DNA of 19,636 nt, taken from Gammaproteobacteria bacterium. GTDB taxonomy: Bacteria > Pseudomonadota > Gammaproteobacteria > SZUA-229. The stretch lies in NCBI GenBank assembly GCA_030637945.1, contig DAOWFN010000179.1, positions 1 to 19,636 on the forward strand, in the 5' to 3' direction. The notes under the pieces were generated by a model. The model worked only from the letters and a program-made list of their open reading frames with translations, did no database searches and was not told where the DNA came from. Shown one piece after another: positions 1 to 8,700 of this stretch. A program made the position numbers and the translations under genes. Each line of letters opens with the position of its first letter. The first letter of the stretch is position 1.

Positions 1-2
1 AG

Positions 3-470
3 TTCTTTGGCATATCTAGCTGGTCTTTGCTTGGTAAAATTGATGATGGCCAATCGAGTGATTTGATAGATCTTGACGTTGATTCAATTGGTAACGTTAG
101 CGGTTTATTTAGTTTTGACTCTTCGATATGGGATGATAACGATGAGATAATCGTTGTTTTAAAAGGCGGTGTTACATCTGTAGGTGGGGGCTCTGCGAGA
201 GGCGGCAAGCCTGCAATAAAGGGTAAACCCGCAGTCACAGGTAAACCAGATATAGCTCATGGTGTTAAATGGTCTGCTTACCTGTTTACTCAGGATGTAT
301 ATGAAGGTTTTTGGATATATGGTCACGGTAGTAAAGGCCAATTGAAAGATCTGTCACATTTATCGATTTACGGCAGTGGTACAGCCGTTATTCCAGTGCC
401 CGCTGCAGTATGGTTATTTGGTTCTGGTCTGATTGCTCTAGCGGCTGTTTCTCGTAGAAAATTGCGTTAA
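3..470 (+). CDS. PEP-CTERM-type sorting-domain protein (5' partial)
   Basis: The frame is open to the left edge of the window, so the true start lies outside and the TTG at 27 is probably internal. The visible 156 residues are hydrophilic and Asp/Gly/Ser-rich, with a three-fold GKPA-type repeat at 204-254. The C-terminus has the exosortase sorting-tail layout: a VPVPAA motif, a short hydrophobic segment (WLFGSGLIALAAV) and a terminal basic cluster SRRKLR. Such tails are known to direct exported proteins to exosortase processing, usually in exopolysaccharide-producing Gram-negative bacteria. The upstream piece reading WSLLGKIDDG resembles the start of many PEP-CTERM ectodomains. A strong terminator follows 22 bp after the stop. 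The ectodomain's function is unknown. The sorting tail is a confident call; the rest is descriptive. Confidence 0.82.
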   Translation, partial: FFGISSWSLLGKIDDGQSSDLIDLDVDSIGNVSGLFSFDSSIWDDNDEIIVVLKGGVTSVGGGSARGGKPAIKGKPAVTGKPDIAHGVKWSAYLFTQDVYEGFWIYGHGSKGQLKDLSHLSIYGSGTAVIPVPAAVWLFGSGLIALAAVSRRKLR

Positions 471-492
471 CTAATATTTGATGATTCTTTCT

Positions 493-519
493 AAAAGCGA
501 CCCTGGCGGTCGCTTTTTT
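493..519 (+). terminator. Rho-independent terminator after the PEP-CTERM gene
   Basis: A perfect 10-bp stem (AAAAGCGACC at 493-502 with GGTCGCTTTT at 508-517) closes a 5-nt loop, CTGGC. It runs into six T residues at 514-519. It lies 22 bp past the stop of the sorting-tail gene and separates that gene from proA. Confidence 0.92.
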
Positions 520-578
520 CATTTAAAAACCACGATATTTAATTTATAAATGTTTCTGCAAGCTAAAGTGGCATTCGT

Positions 579-584
579 TATAAT
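579..584 (+). promoter_or_regulatory. Candidate -10 element upstream of proA
   Basis: A perfect TATAAT sits 55 bp before the proA ATG and after the preceding terminator, in an AT-rich stretch. No good -35 is visible at 16-18 bp upstream; the sequence there is TTCTGC/CTGCAA-like. The position supports a promoter for the proA-nadD-rsfS-rlmH run, but the call rests on one element. Confidence 0.4.
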
Positions 585-638
585 ATTTCTTTTAAGCAGT
601 ATAGATAACAAGCAGTTAATCCTGCGGCGATGTAAACC

Positions 639-1934
639 ATGAATGCAAATATTAAATCCTCCTTACACGATATTAGTCGTTATATCACCGATGTCGGGCA
701 TGCGGCAAGAAACGCATCAAGAGCGGTTGGGCGGGCATCAACAAGTCAAAAAGATAAGGCGCTATCAGCCATCGCTGATCTCATCATAGAGCACGCAGAG
801 ACCCTTAAAAAAGCCAATGCCATTGATTTGGTCGCGGGTAGAAGTAAAGGGCTGGATGACGCTTTACTCGATCGTCTGGAGCTAACGGATGAACGTATCG
901 TTTCCATGGCTGAAGGCTTACGGCAAATAGCGGCTTTACCTGACCCGGTTGGTACCATCACTGATCTTGCTTATCGTCCATCGGGAATTCAGGTTGGCAA
1001 GATGCGTGTGCCTCTGGGTGTTATTGCTATAATTTACGAGTCTCGTCCGAACGTTACGGCAGACGCGGCAGGCCTGTGTCTTAAATCAGGCAATGCAGTG
1101 ATACTGCGTGGCGGTTCTGAAGCAATTAATTCAAATCAGGCGATAGCGAAGTGCATAAAGGATGGGCTTGAAATCGCTGGTTTACCTGCAGATGTGGTGC
1201 AGGTAATAGAAACGACGGATCGTGCGGCAGTAGGTGAATTGCTGCGTTTGAAAGATTCAGTTGACGTCATTATCCCACGCGGTGGTAAGGGCTTGATCGA
1301 GCGTATTACGAATGAATCAGAAGTGCCTGTGATCAAACATCTCGATGGTATCTGTCATGTTTATATCGATGATGATGCCGATCAGAAGAAGGCATTAAGT
1401 GTTGCGTTTAATTCTAAAACACAACGTTATGGCACCTGTAATACCATGGAGACACTATTAGTTGCGGAAGCAGTTGCTGCTGATGTACTGCCTTTACTGG
1501 CAAAAATGTATGCCGATGAAGGTGTTGAAATACGCGCTTGTGAAAAGTCACAGCTGCTTTTAGCAAACAATAATATCGAAAGTGTTGCAGCAACTGAGAG
1601 TGACTGGTCAACAGAATATTTAGCACCGATCGTGTCAGTAAAAATTGTGCAGAATATAGATGCTGCGATTGCACATATAAATCAGTTCAGCTCACAGCAT
1701 ACCGAAAGTATCATTACAGAGAATTACACCAGGTCACGCCAGTTTTTGCGCGAAGTTGATTCGAGCTCGGTCATGGTCAATGCCTCAACACGGTTTGCTG
1801 ATGGATTTGAATATGGTCTGGGTGCTGAAATTGGAATAAGTACGGACAAGTTACATGTTCGTGGCCCGGTTGGGCTAGAAGGCTTAACCAGCCAAAAATA
1901 TATCGTTTTAGGTGACGGGCATATAAGGCAGTGA
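639..1934 (+). CDS. proA: Glutamate-5-semialdehyde dehydrogenase (gamma-glutamyl phosphate reductase)
   Basis: ProA reduces gamma-glutamyl phosphate to glutamate-5-semialdehyde with NADPH, the second step of proline synthesis in the cytoplasm. The 431-residue product has the usual family length. The start MNANIKSSLHDISRY, the segment GVIAIIYESRPNVTADAAGLCLKSGNA (shown here only as landmarks ESRPN and LCLKSGNA), the motif HLDGICHVY, and the active-site segment KTQRYGTCNTMETLL are typical. The catalytic Cys is residue 267. The C-terminal segment RFADGFEYGLGAEIGIST is also conserved. The partner kinase gene proB is not in the window; separate proA and proB loci are common in gammaproteobacteria. 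The ribosome-binding site is weak. The stop codon lies inside the left heptamer-repeat arm that separates proA from nadD. Confidence 0.97.
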   Translation: MNANIKSSLHDISRYITDVGHAARNASRAVGRASTSQKDKALSAIADLIIEHAETLKKANAIDLVAGRSKGLDDALLDRLELTDERIVSMAEGLRQIAALPDPVGTITDLAYRPSGIQVGKMRVPLGVIAIIYESRPNVTADAAGLCLKSGNAVILRGGSEAINSNQAIAKCIKDGLEIAGLPADVVQVIETTDRAAVGELLRLKDSVDVIIPRGGKGLIERITNESEVPVIKHLDGICHVYIDDDADQKKALSVAFNSKTQRYGTCNTMETLLVAEAVAADVLPLLAKMYADEGVEIRACEKSQLLLANNNIESVAATESDWSTEYLAPIVSVKIVQNIDAAIAHINQFSSQHTESIITENYTRSRQFLREVDSSSVMVNASTRFADGFEYGLGAEIGISTDKLHVRGPVGLEGLTSQKYIVLGDGHIRQ

Positions 1935-2061
1935 ATAGCTAATAGTGAGTAGTGAACAGTTAGTAGATTTATTACTGAATTCCAGTGTGGCACGCAAGTG
2001 AGAGATAACATGTTAATCATCCTGACACTACGTTATTCACTATTCACTATTCACTACGCAC
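1931..2061. repeat. Inverted arrays of a degenerate 7-bp repeat between proA and nadD
   Basis: The right arm has three perfect tandem TATTCAC units (2034-2054) and a fourth, TACGCAC (2055-2061). The left arm is the reverse complement in five degenerate units: GTGAATA, GCTAATA, GTGAGTA, GTGAACA, GTTAGTA (1931-1965). The arms enclose about 68 bp of unrecognised sequence. The left arm overlaps the proA stop codon, and the right arm ends 7 bp before the nadD ATG. In RNA the arms could pair imperfectly. The arrangement is seen directly; any function is inference. Confidence 0.75.
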
Positions 2062-2068
2062 TGCTTTC

Positions 2069-2710
2069 ATGATCGGTATTTTTGGCGGCACATTTGATCC
2101 GATTCACTACGGGCATATTAAACCTGCGCTCAGCGTCAAGCAGACATTAAACTTAACGCAGATACGATTTATTCCAAATGGTATTCCACCTCATCGTACG
2201 GTTCCATGGCTGAATGCGGAACAGCGCTTGTCCTTATTGCAAACGGCATTGAAAAAATATCCTGATGTTGTCATCGATCAGCGCGAATTACATCGTGATG
2301 GGCCGTCTTACATGATCGATACACTGCAGTCGCTTAAAAAAGATTATCCGGATACGGATATATGCCTGATTGTTGGTATGGATGCGTTCTTCGGTATCAC
2401 TCGATGGCACCAGTGGAAACAGCTGTTTGATCTGTGCCACCTGGTGGTGACGACGCGCCCGGGTTTTGAACAAGATACGATTGCCGAGCGGATGAGTGCT
2501 GACGATTACCGGTTTTTGGCCAGCAGGATGACGCGGGATGTAAAAGCATTAACGCCGCGAGAGACGGGTAAAATCCTGTTACAATCTGTTCCGCAACTGG
2601 ATATCTCGTCAACCCAGATCAGGGCTAAATTGTTAGACGGGGAAGATGTTAGTCAGTGGATGCCCGTCGAGGCATACCAGAAATTAAGAGGTTTTATAGA
2701 TGACGATTGA
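2069..2710 (+). CDS. nadD: Nicotinate-nucleotide adenylyltransferase
   Basis: NadD joins ATP and nicotinate mononucleotide to form deamido-NAD, a cytoplasmic step of NAD synthesis. The 213-residue protein begins with the nucleotidyltransferase signature GGTFDPIHYGH; the HxGH box is residues 13-16. It carries the C-terminal ISSTQIR motif at 179-185, both diagnostic for the family. The ATG at 2069 is the only usable start: upstream in frame there is no start codon before a TAA at 2006. No Shine-Dalgarno sequence is visible, because the upstream bases are the TATTCAC repeat arm. Translation may therefore depend on leaderless-like initiation or on local structure, which is inference. The 3' end overlaps rsfS by 11 bp, implying one transcript and translational coupling. 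Confidence 0.96.
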   Translation: MIGIFGGTFDPIHYGHIKPALSVKQTLNLTQIRFIPNGIPPHRTVPWLNAEQRLSLLQTALKKYPDVVIDQRELHRDGPSYMIDTLQSLKKDYPDTDICLIVGMDAFFGITRWHQWKQLFDLCHLVVTTRPGFEQDTIAERMSADDYRFLASRMTRDVKALTPRETGKILLQSVPQLDISSTQIRAKLLDGEDVSQWMPVEAYQKLRGFIDDD

Positions 2711-3053
2711 TGAACTTAAGCAGCTTGCGATTAATGCACTTGAAGATGTGAAAGCTGAAGATATAACAGTGCTTGATGTAAAGGGTAAAACCACCGTAAC
2801 AGACTGGCTTGTCATCGCTACCGGCTCATCAAGCCGCCATGTTAAATCAATGGCTAATAATGTTGCCGTCGAAGCGAAAAATGCAGGAAAGCCGCCACTG
2901 GGTGTAGAAGGAGAAAATGAGGGTGAATGGGTCTTGGTCGATCTGGGTGATATTATCGTGCATGTTATGCAGCGGCAGGTACGTGATTATTATGACCTGG
3001 AAAGTCTGTGGTCAATCGATGCTATTAATAGACAGGAAATTGAAAGTAACTAG
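2700..3053 (+). CDS. rsfS: Ribosomal silencing factor RsfS
   Basis: RsfS (formerly YbeB/Iojap) binds ribosomal protein uL14 on the 50S subunit and blocks joining with 30S when nutrients are short. The 117-residue product shows the family landmarks: ITVLDVKGKTTVTDWLVIATG, SSSRHVKSMAN, the GVEGENEGEWVLVDLGDI region and HVMQRQVRDYYDLESLW. The ATG at 2700 lies inside the end of nadD and has a good Shine-Dalgarno, AAGAGG at 2686-2691, with 8 nt spacing. The nadD-rsfS-rlmH order is conserved in many gammaproteobacteria and links NAD synthesis with ribosome maturation and silencing. Confidence 0.96.
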   Translation: MTIDELKQLAINALEDVKAEDITVLDVKGKTTVTDWLVIATGSSSRHVKSMANNVAVEAKNAGKPPLGVEGENEGEWVLVDLGDIIVHVMQRQVRDYYDLESLWSIDAINRQEIESN

Positions 3054-3082
3054 ATATATCTGAAAGACGGCCTGATTTTGTT

Positions 3083-3553
3083 GTGAAAATAAATATTATT
3101 GCTATCGGGAATAAGATGCCGGGCTGGGTCGAGGATGCTGGCCAGGATTTTGTCAAACGCATGCCCGCCGAAATAAAGATTAATTTGATTTTGTTACCCC
3201 TGATCAAAAGAGGTAAAAACCCGGATATCCCCAGAATCGTGCGTGATGAGAGCAGGAAACTACTCACGGCCGTTCCTAAAGGTTCGGTGTTGATAGTGCT
3301 AGATGTTCTGGGTAGATCAGTTACCACCATGAAATTGTCATCATTGCTTGAGTCATGGTTGCAGCAGGGTCAGGATATTTCCATCGTCATAGGCGGGCCC
3401 GATGGCGTCTCTGATGAGTTGCTGTCTAAAGCATCCTCCAGGTTATCACTTTCAGAACTCACCTTTCCGCATACCCTGGTACGGGTTATTCTGCTGGAGC
3501 AGATCTATCGCGCATGGAGCATTTTGAATAATCATCCATATCATCGAGCATGA
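3083..3553 (+). CDS. rlmH: 23S rRNA (pseudouridine1915-N3)-methyltransferase RlmH
   Basis: RlmH is a SPOUT methyltransferase that N3-methylates pseudouridine 1915 in helix 69 of 23S rRNA on assembled 70S ribosomes. The 156-residue length matches the family (E. coli 155). The SAM-binding trefoil-knot residues are visible as IVIGGPDGVS (GGPDG at 104-108). The conserved end LVRVILLEQIYRAWSI...HPYHR is complete. The start is GTG at 3083, giving MKINIIAIGNKMPGW, which matches the family N-terminus; no strong Shine-Dalgarno precedes it. It follows rsfS by 29 bp. In many relatives the next genes are mrdA-mrdB, but here maf follows. Confidence 0.96.
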   Translation: MKINIIAIGNKMPGWVEDAGQDFVKRMPAEIKINLILLPLIKRGKNPDIPRIVRDESRKLLTAVPKGSVLIVLDVLGRSVTTMKLSSLLESWLQQGQDISIVIGGPDGVSDELLSKASSRLSLSELTFPHTLVRVILLEQIYRAWSILNNHPYHRA

Positions 3554-3569
3554 TCTGTTGAATGTAAAC

Positions 3570-4154
3570 GTGTCCGCGCAAATTATACTGGCTTCTGCTT
3601 CACCGAGGCGATTTGAATTACTGGAGCAAATTGGGGTCAGAGCATTTGTGCAGTCTGTCGATATAGATGAATCGCAAAAGCAAGATGAGCCAGTGATGAC
3701 TTATGTACAGCGCCTCGCCATGGAAAAGGCGCAAATAGGATTCGAAACCATTGAAAACGGGCAGAAACTACCGGTCCTTGGCTCCGATACCATCGTTGTC
3801 ATCGATGAAGTGGTTTTGGGTAAGCCTCGAAACCGTCAACAGGCTAAAAATATGCTGCAATTACTTTCAGGTAAAAAGCATACAGTACACACTTCAGTAG
3901 CTATAGTTACATATAAGGAAAAGCTTATCGCTACGAGTAGTACCCAGGTGCAGTTTAAAGTGCTCGATGAACAAGAAATAGACAGTTATTTAGCTACGGG
4001 CGAAGCTGATGATAAAGCAGGTTCGTATGCGATTCAGGGTGGGGCTGCACAATTTATAAGTAATATAAATGGCAGTTTTTCTGGCGTCATGGGTCTGCCT
4101 TTATACGAAACAGTTCAGTTGCTTAAACAGTGCGGTGTCAAAACATTTGAGTAG
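3570..4154 (+). CDS. maf: Maf-family nucleotide pyrophosphatase, YhdE type (dTTP/UTP)
   Basis: Maf proteins hydrolyse nucleoside triphosphates to monophosphates and pyrophosphate. The YhdE subfamily prefers dTTP, UTP and modified pyrimidines, acting as housecleaning enzymes. Landmarks are LASASPRRFELLEQIG at the N-terminus, GSDTIVVIDEVVLGKP, GKKHTVHTSVAIV, and the YhdE-like GSYAIQGGAAQFISNINGS with GVMGLPLYET near the end. I prefer the GTG at 3570 (MSAQIILASASPRR, 194 residues), which fits the family N-terminus. A TTG at 3558 would add MNVN in front, and neither start has a good ribosome-binding site. maf directly upstream of rng is a common gammaproteobacterial pairing. Confidence 0.93.
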   Translation: MSAQIILASASPRRFELLEQIGVRAFVQSVDIDESQKQDEPVMTYVQRLAMEKAQIGFETIENGQKLPVLGSDTIVVIDEVVLGKPRNRQQAKNMLQLLSGKKHTVHTSVAIVTYKEKLIATSSTQVQFKVLDEQEIDSYLATGEADDKAGSYAIQGGAAQFISNINGSFSGVMGLPLYETVQLLKQCGVKTFE

Positions 4155-4197
4155 ATGGTCTCTGGACATAACAGGATTATAAAAACAATAAAATAAT

Positions 4198-5655
4198 ATG
4201 AGTAAAGAAATATTAATAAATATGACACCTCAGGAAATACGTGTCGCTATTCTCGAAAATGGAATGTTGAACGATTTATATATTGAGCGGAGTAGAAGTC
4301 GAGGATTGGTTGGTAATGTATACAAAGGAAAAGTCGTTCGCGTACTACCTGGAATGGAAGCCGCTTTTGTTGAAATCGGCCTGGAGAAAGCAGCATTTTT
4401 ACACGTTTCAGATATTGCAGATAAAAACAAAAAGCAAAACAGTAATGAAACAGTTCATGTAGGTCAGGTACTGAGAGAAGGTCAAGAAATATTAGTACAG
4501 GTGCTTAAAGATCAATTAGGCACAAAAGGTGCGCGATTGACAACAAATATAACAATTCCATCGCGATATCTGGTCTTCATGCCAAACGCAGATAATATAG
4601 GCGTTTCTTCCCGTATCGAAAATGAAGAAGAACGGCTACGCCTGAAAAACAACTTGCTCGAACAGGAACACCGGATAGAAGGTGCAGGTTATATTTTGCG
4701 TACGGCTGCTGAGGTGGCCGATAAGGAAGCTATCGCCAGTGATATCAAGTATCTCAACAGGCTGTGGGATAATATTAATAACACGGCAGAAGTTAAAGCC
4801 GGGAGTATTGTGCATAGAGATCTGCCGCTATTTTTACGTGTATTGCGCGATATGGTAGATGAAGATATCGAAGTCATTCGAGTGGATTCACGCGAAACGT
4901 ACTTAAGCATGCTTGAGTTTGCTGAAAATTATGTTCCTGAGGTCGCTAATTTTATCGAGCATTATCCGGGAGAGCGCCCGGTTTTTGATCTGCACGGTGT
5001 AGAAGATGAAATCCAGAAAGGACTTGAAAGAAAGGTGCAGCTTAAATCTGGCGGATATCTGATTATTGACCAGACAGAAGCAATGACCACTATCGATGTG
5101 AATACGGGTGCGTTTGTCGGTAGTCGTAACCTCGAAGAAACTATCTTTAAAACCAATCTTGAGGCTGCTCAAGGTATTGCAAGACAGTTAAGACTGCGTA
5201 ACCTGGGTGGTATCGTTATTCTCGATTTTATCGACATGTTAGAAGATGAGCACAAGCGGCAGGTCATGCGTGCACTGGAAAAAGCACTAGAGAAAGACCA
5301 TGCACGTACATCCATCAGCGAAGTATCATCACTGGGGCTGGTCGAGATGACGCGCAAAAGAACGCGTGAAAGTTTGGAACATGTGCTCTGTGGTACTTGT
5401 CCTACCTGTGACGGCAGGGGCTCTATTAAAACTGCGGAAACGGTGTGTTATGAGATTTTTAGAGAGATATTGCGAGAGGCGCGCCAGTTTGATGCCAGAG
5501 AACTGTTGGTATTGGCCGGGCAAGATGTCGTCGACTTACTGGTTGATGAGGAGTCGAGCAGCCTTGCAGAATTAGAAGGATTTATAGGTATCCCGATCAG
5601 GTTCCAGGTAGAGGCAATGTTTACCCAGGAACAGTATGACGTTGTTATAGTGTGA
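4198..5655 (+). CDS. rng: Ribonuclease G
   Basis: RNase G is an endoribonuclease of the RNase E/G family that matures the 16S rRNA 5' end and cleaves some mRNAs. The 485-residue length equals the catalytic domain only (E. coli RNase G 489), without an RNase E-type scaffold tail. An S1-like domain lies near residues 35-125. The catalytic metal-binding aspartates are in IDVNTGAF (Asp300) and ILDFIDM (Asp343 and nearby). The Zn-link motif CPTC is at 401-404, followed by DGRGSIKT. The MSKEILINMTPQEIRVAI start is typical. No Shine-Dalgarno is visible in the A-rich 43 bp between maf and the ATG. yhdP follows 45 bp downstream. Confidence 0.97.
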   Translation: MSKEILINMTPQEIRVAILENGMLNDLYIERSRSRGLVGNVYKGKVVRVLPGMEAAFVEIGLEKAAFLHVSDIADKNKKQNSNETVHVGQVLREGQEILVQVLKDQLGTKGARLTTNITIPSRYLVFMPNADNIGVSSRIENEEERLRLKNNLLEQEHRIEGAGYILRTAAEVADKEAIASDIKYLNRLWDNINNTAEVKAGSIVHRDLPLFLRVLRDMVDEDIEVIRVDSRETYLSMLEFAENYVPEVANFIEHYPGERPVFDLHGVEDEIQKGLERKVQLKSGGYLIIDQTEAMTTIDVNTGAFVGSRNLEETIFKTNLEAAQGIARQLRLRNLGGIVILDFIDMLEDEHKRQVMRALEKALEKDHARTSISEVSSLGLVEMTRKRTRESLEHVLCGTCPTCDGRGSIKTAETVCYEIFREILREARQFDARELLVLAGQDVVDLLVDEESSSLAELEGFIGIPIRFQVEAMFTQEQYDVVIV

Positions 5656-5700
5656 CAATATTTTTGTTTTTCTAATTTTTCTGAATAGTTTTTAACGGTT

Positions 5701-8700
5701 ATGCAATGGATCTTACGCTTCAGAGTCTATGTCATCATCTGTCTTGCAGTGGTGTTGATATCTGCGGCAGTCATATTTAGTGTCTTACGTGCAGTCCTGC
5801 CTTATGCGACAGGTTACAAGAATGAAATACAGCAGGAGATCAGTCAGCAGATAGGCCTCCCGGTAAAGATCGATTCTATTGACGCAGCGATTCACTGGTT
5901 CTCTCCCAGGTTAAGGTTAATCGATGTTGTCGTTTATGACGAAAAAGGCACAATTCCAATATTCGATTTTAAGGAAGCGTTTGTCGAGCTTGATGTCATC
6001 GCGTCAATTTTTCGCCAGGAATTTATCGTTGATGATGTTGGTTTGATAGGCGTGGACCTGTCGATAGAAAAATTATCAGACAATGAATGGAAAGTGCAGG
6101 GGATTAAATTCACTAGCGAAGGTTCTAGTGAGTTGCCGGAACAGTTTTTGTACATGCTGAAAAACTCTGATTATCTGCTGCATGATAGCAATATACACTT
6201 CCAGGATCACACGGATAAAAAATTAAATATAAGTTTGCTGGATGTGAATATCGATGTTGAAAATAACTTTAATAACCATGATATAAAACTTTCGATGAAC
6301 TTGCCTGAGGCATACGGCCGTGATCTTGCAGTGGTGGCTAATTTGCACGGTGATATCGATTCACTGGTCGGCGATGTTTATGTTGAGGCGCATCAGCTGA
6401 ATGCAAAGCAGTGGAATAAAAAATTTAATTTATCTGATGAGTATCAGCTCAATGCCATTCTTGATGTTGATCTATGGGTAACTCTTGATGGTAGTAATAT
6501 CAGCACACTGTATACGCACCTCGTATCCGAGGACTTGTCAATCAGGAATAATGCAACAAAAGAAAGCTGGGGAACCAGGTTCATGTCGACAGACATTCGA
6601 TATGTTTACGATGGTAGCCACTGGGATATCGCTGTTTCAGACTTTTATTTTGGTGAGCGGCTAAATCCAGACTGGCAACGACCCGTCAATATATCAGTTC
6701 GTGATGACGATGAAAATTATTATCTAAACGCAGATTTTTTACGTTTTGCTGATGTGCAAAAAATATCAGATGTCTTTCTGAATAAGGAGATGCTGGCCGA
6801 TTCAGAAAGATTTAAAGCATACGAGATTCAATCCGATATCTATAATTTAAACCTTCGGTTGCCGAAGGACATGTCTTCGCAGGTTTTAATGGATGAACTA
6901 TACCTGGAGGCAACGGTTTCAGATTTTTCAATGCAGGATCATGAGAACAATGTTCGTCTGTCAGGGTTAGATGCTTCTTTACATTATGGTAATCATCAGG
7001 CTGTCTTTGATCTCATTTCGGAAAATACTGAACTTGAGTTGGCTGATTTGTTCAGGGATCCAATATTTACCCAGGTGATCCGAGGAAAACTGGCGCTGAG
7101 TTACGATGATGATCACTGGCAGTTGAAGAGTGATCAATTGCAGGTGAAAAATGCCCATATCAATACATTTTCACGATTGGATATTCAATTCTCCTCACTT
7201 GAGGATATTTTTACCGATATACAAACAGACTTTTATAATGCCGATGCTAGTTATACTAAACATTATTTACCTGTTGGGATCATGTCACCAGGATTGGTCG
7301 ATTGGTTAGATATGGCGGTAACTGATGGTGACATAGCTGATGGAAAATTTATATTACACGGTGCTTTAAATGCGTTTCCTTACGAGGAAAACGATGGTGT
7401 TTTTCAGGTTTTATTCTCCCCTGAAAATGTCGATATGCGTTTCCTTAAAGGCTGGCCTTTGTTGAAAAATACTTCTGCGACAATAAAATTTAACAATAAA
7501 TCACTGGTTGTAAAAGATGCTAAAAGTCAGACGCAGAACGCTAAATTATTTAATGGCGAGGTCGTAATCGCTGATTTAACAGATCCGCATCTGACTGTAA
7601 CTATCAATGCGAAGAGCAGGGTTGAAGATGTTCAGTCGTACATATGGAACAGCCCGTTAGATGAGGTGTTGGGCGGTGCTATGCGGATGTTTCAGTTTGA
7701 GGGTAAAAGTGATTTAAAACTCGAAATAGAATTGCCGCTAAATGACGATGAAACCGAGATGACGATCGATGGACATTTGAATTTTATTAACAGTCAAATT
7801 TACTATCCAGCATTAGGTTATGAAGTCAATAATGTTAATGGCATTATTGACTTTACGAAAGATAGCATCTTTGCTAATTCTATAAAGGCAAAAGTTCAAG
7901 GTGAAAATATATTGATCAATGCTTCTACTCAAAATGGTGTTTCCGGCCGTGAAATAATTTTTGATATCGATGGTGTTATGTCTGCTGATTACCTATTGCA
8001 GCACTATGAATGGATTCCAGAAAAATGGGCATCTGGTAAATCTAGATGGAATGTAGATATAGAGGTGCCGTATCAGCCTGAAGATTATCTCGTTCATATA
8101 AAGGCAAATACTGATTTTGAAAATGTCGCATTTCAAGTTTCAGATAAAGTGTACAAACCATTTTCTGAAAAAGTGAATTTCTCCACGGAAATTGATGTTC
8201 TTGATGAAAATGGCTTGCGCGTAAATGCGATTGCGAGTTTCGATCATGAAGGCGAGGGCAGTAAAGATGAGCTAGCTGCAGAGACAGATTCAAGACCGGA
8301 TTCAAGGCCAGAGGCAGAAATAGATAGTGAAGTGGAGCAAGAAAATATTTTTTCAGTTTATGCACAGCGAGATGAAGATAAGGTGTGGATCCTTGATATA
8401 AAATCAGATTATATTACTGGTAAAGGGGGATTTACAGAGGGCCTGGCTAAAGATACGCAGGTTAAGTTAGACCTGAAGAATATTGATTTGCATGCCCTGT
8501 TCGTTACCACAAGTGATACAGAGACTAATGTATTAAAGCCTGCTGATATTCCTCCCCTTGATCTGAAATCTGAAAAAGTATTGTGGAATAATCTGGTTTT
8601 TACTGATGTGAAGTTAGTAACGAGCTGGCATAAACATGGTATGTTAATCAATCAATATTCATTAAAAGCGCCCTCGATGGTATTTGATGCACGTGGTACA

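Noticed and set aside
1724..2020. Minus-strand open frame over the end of proA and the repeat
   Set aside because: It consists of antisense proA plus translated TATTCAC repeats (the LLTVHYSLL-like peptide) and has no sign of coding.
1931..2061. Heptamer arrays as a CRISPR array
   Set aside because: The units are 7 bp and contiguous, with no spacers and opposite orientation on the two sides; there are no cas genes.
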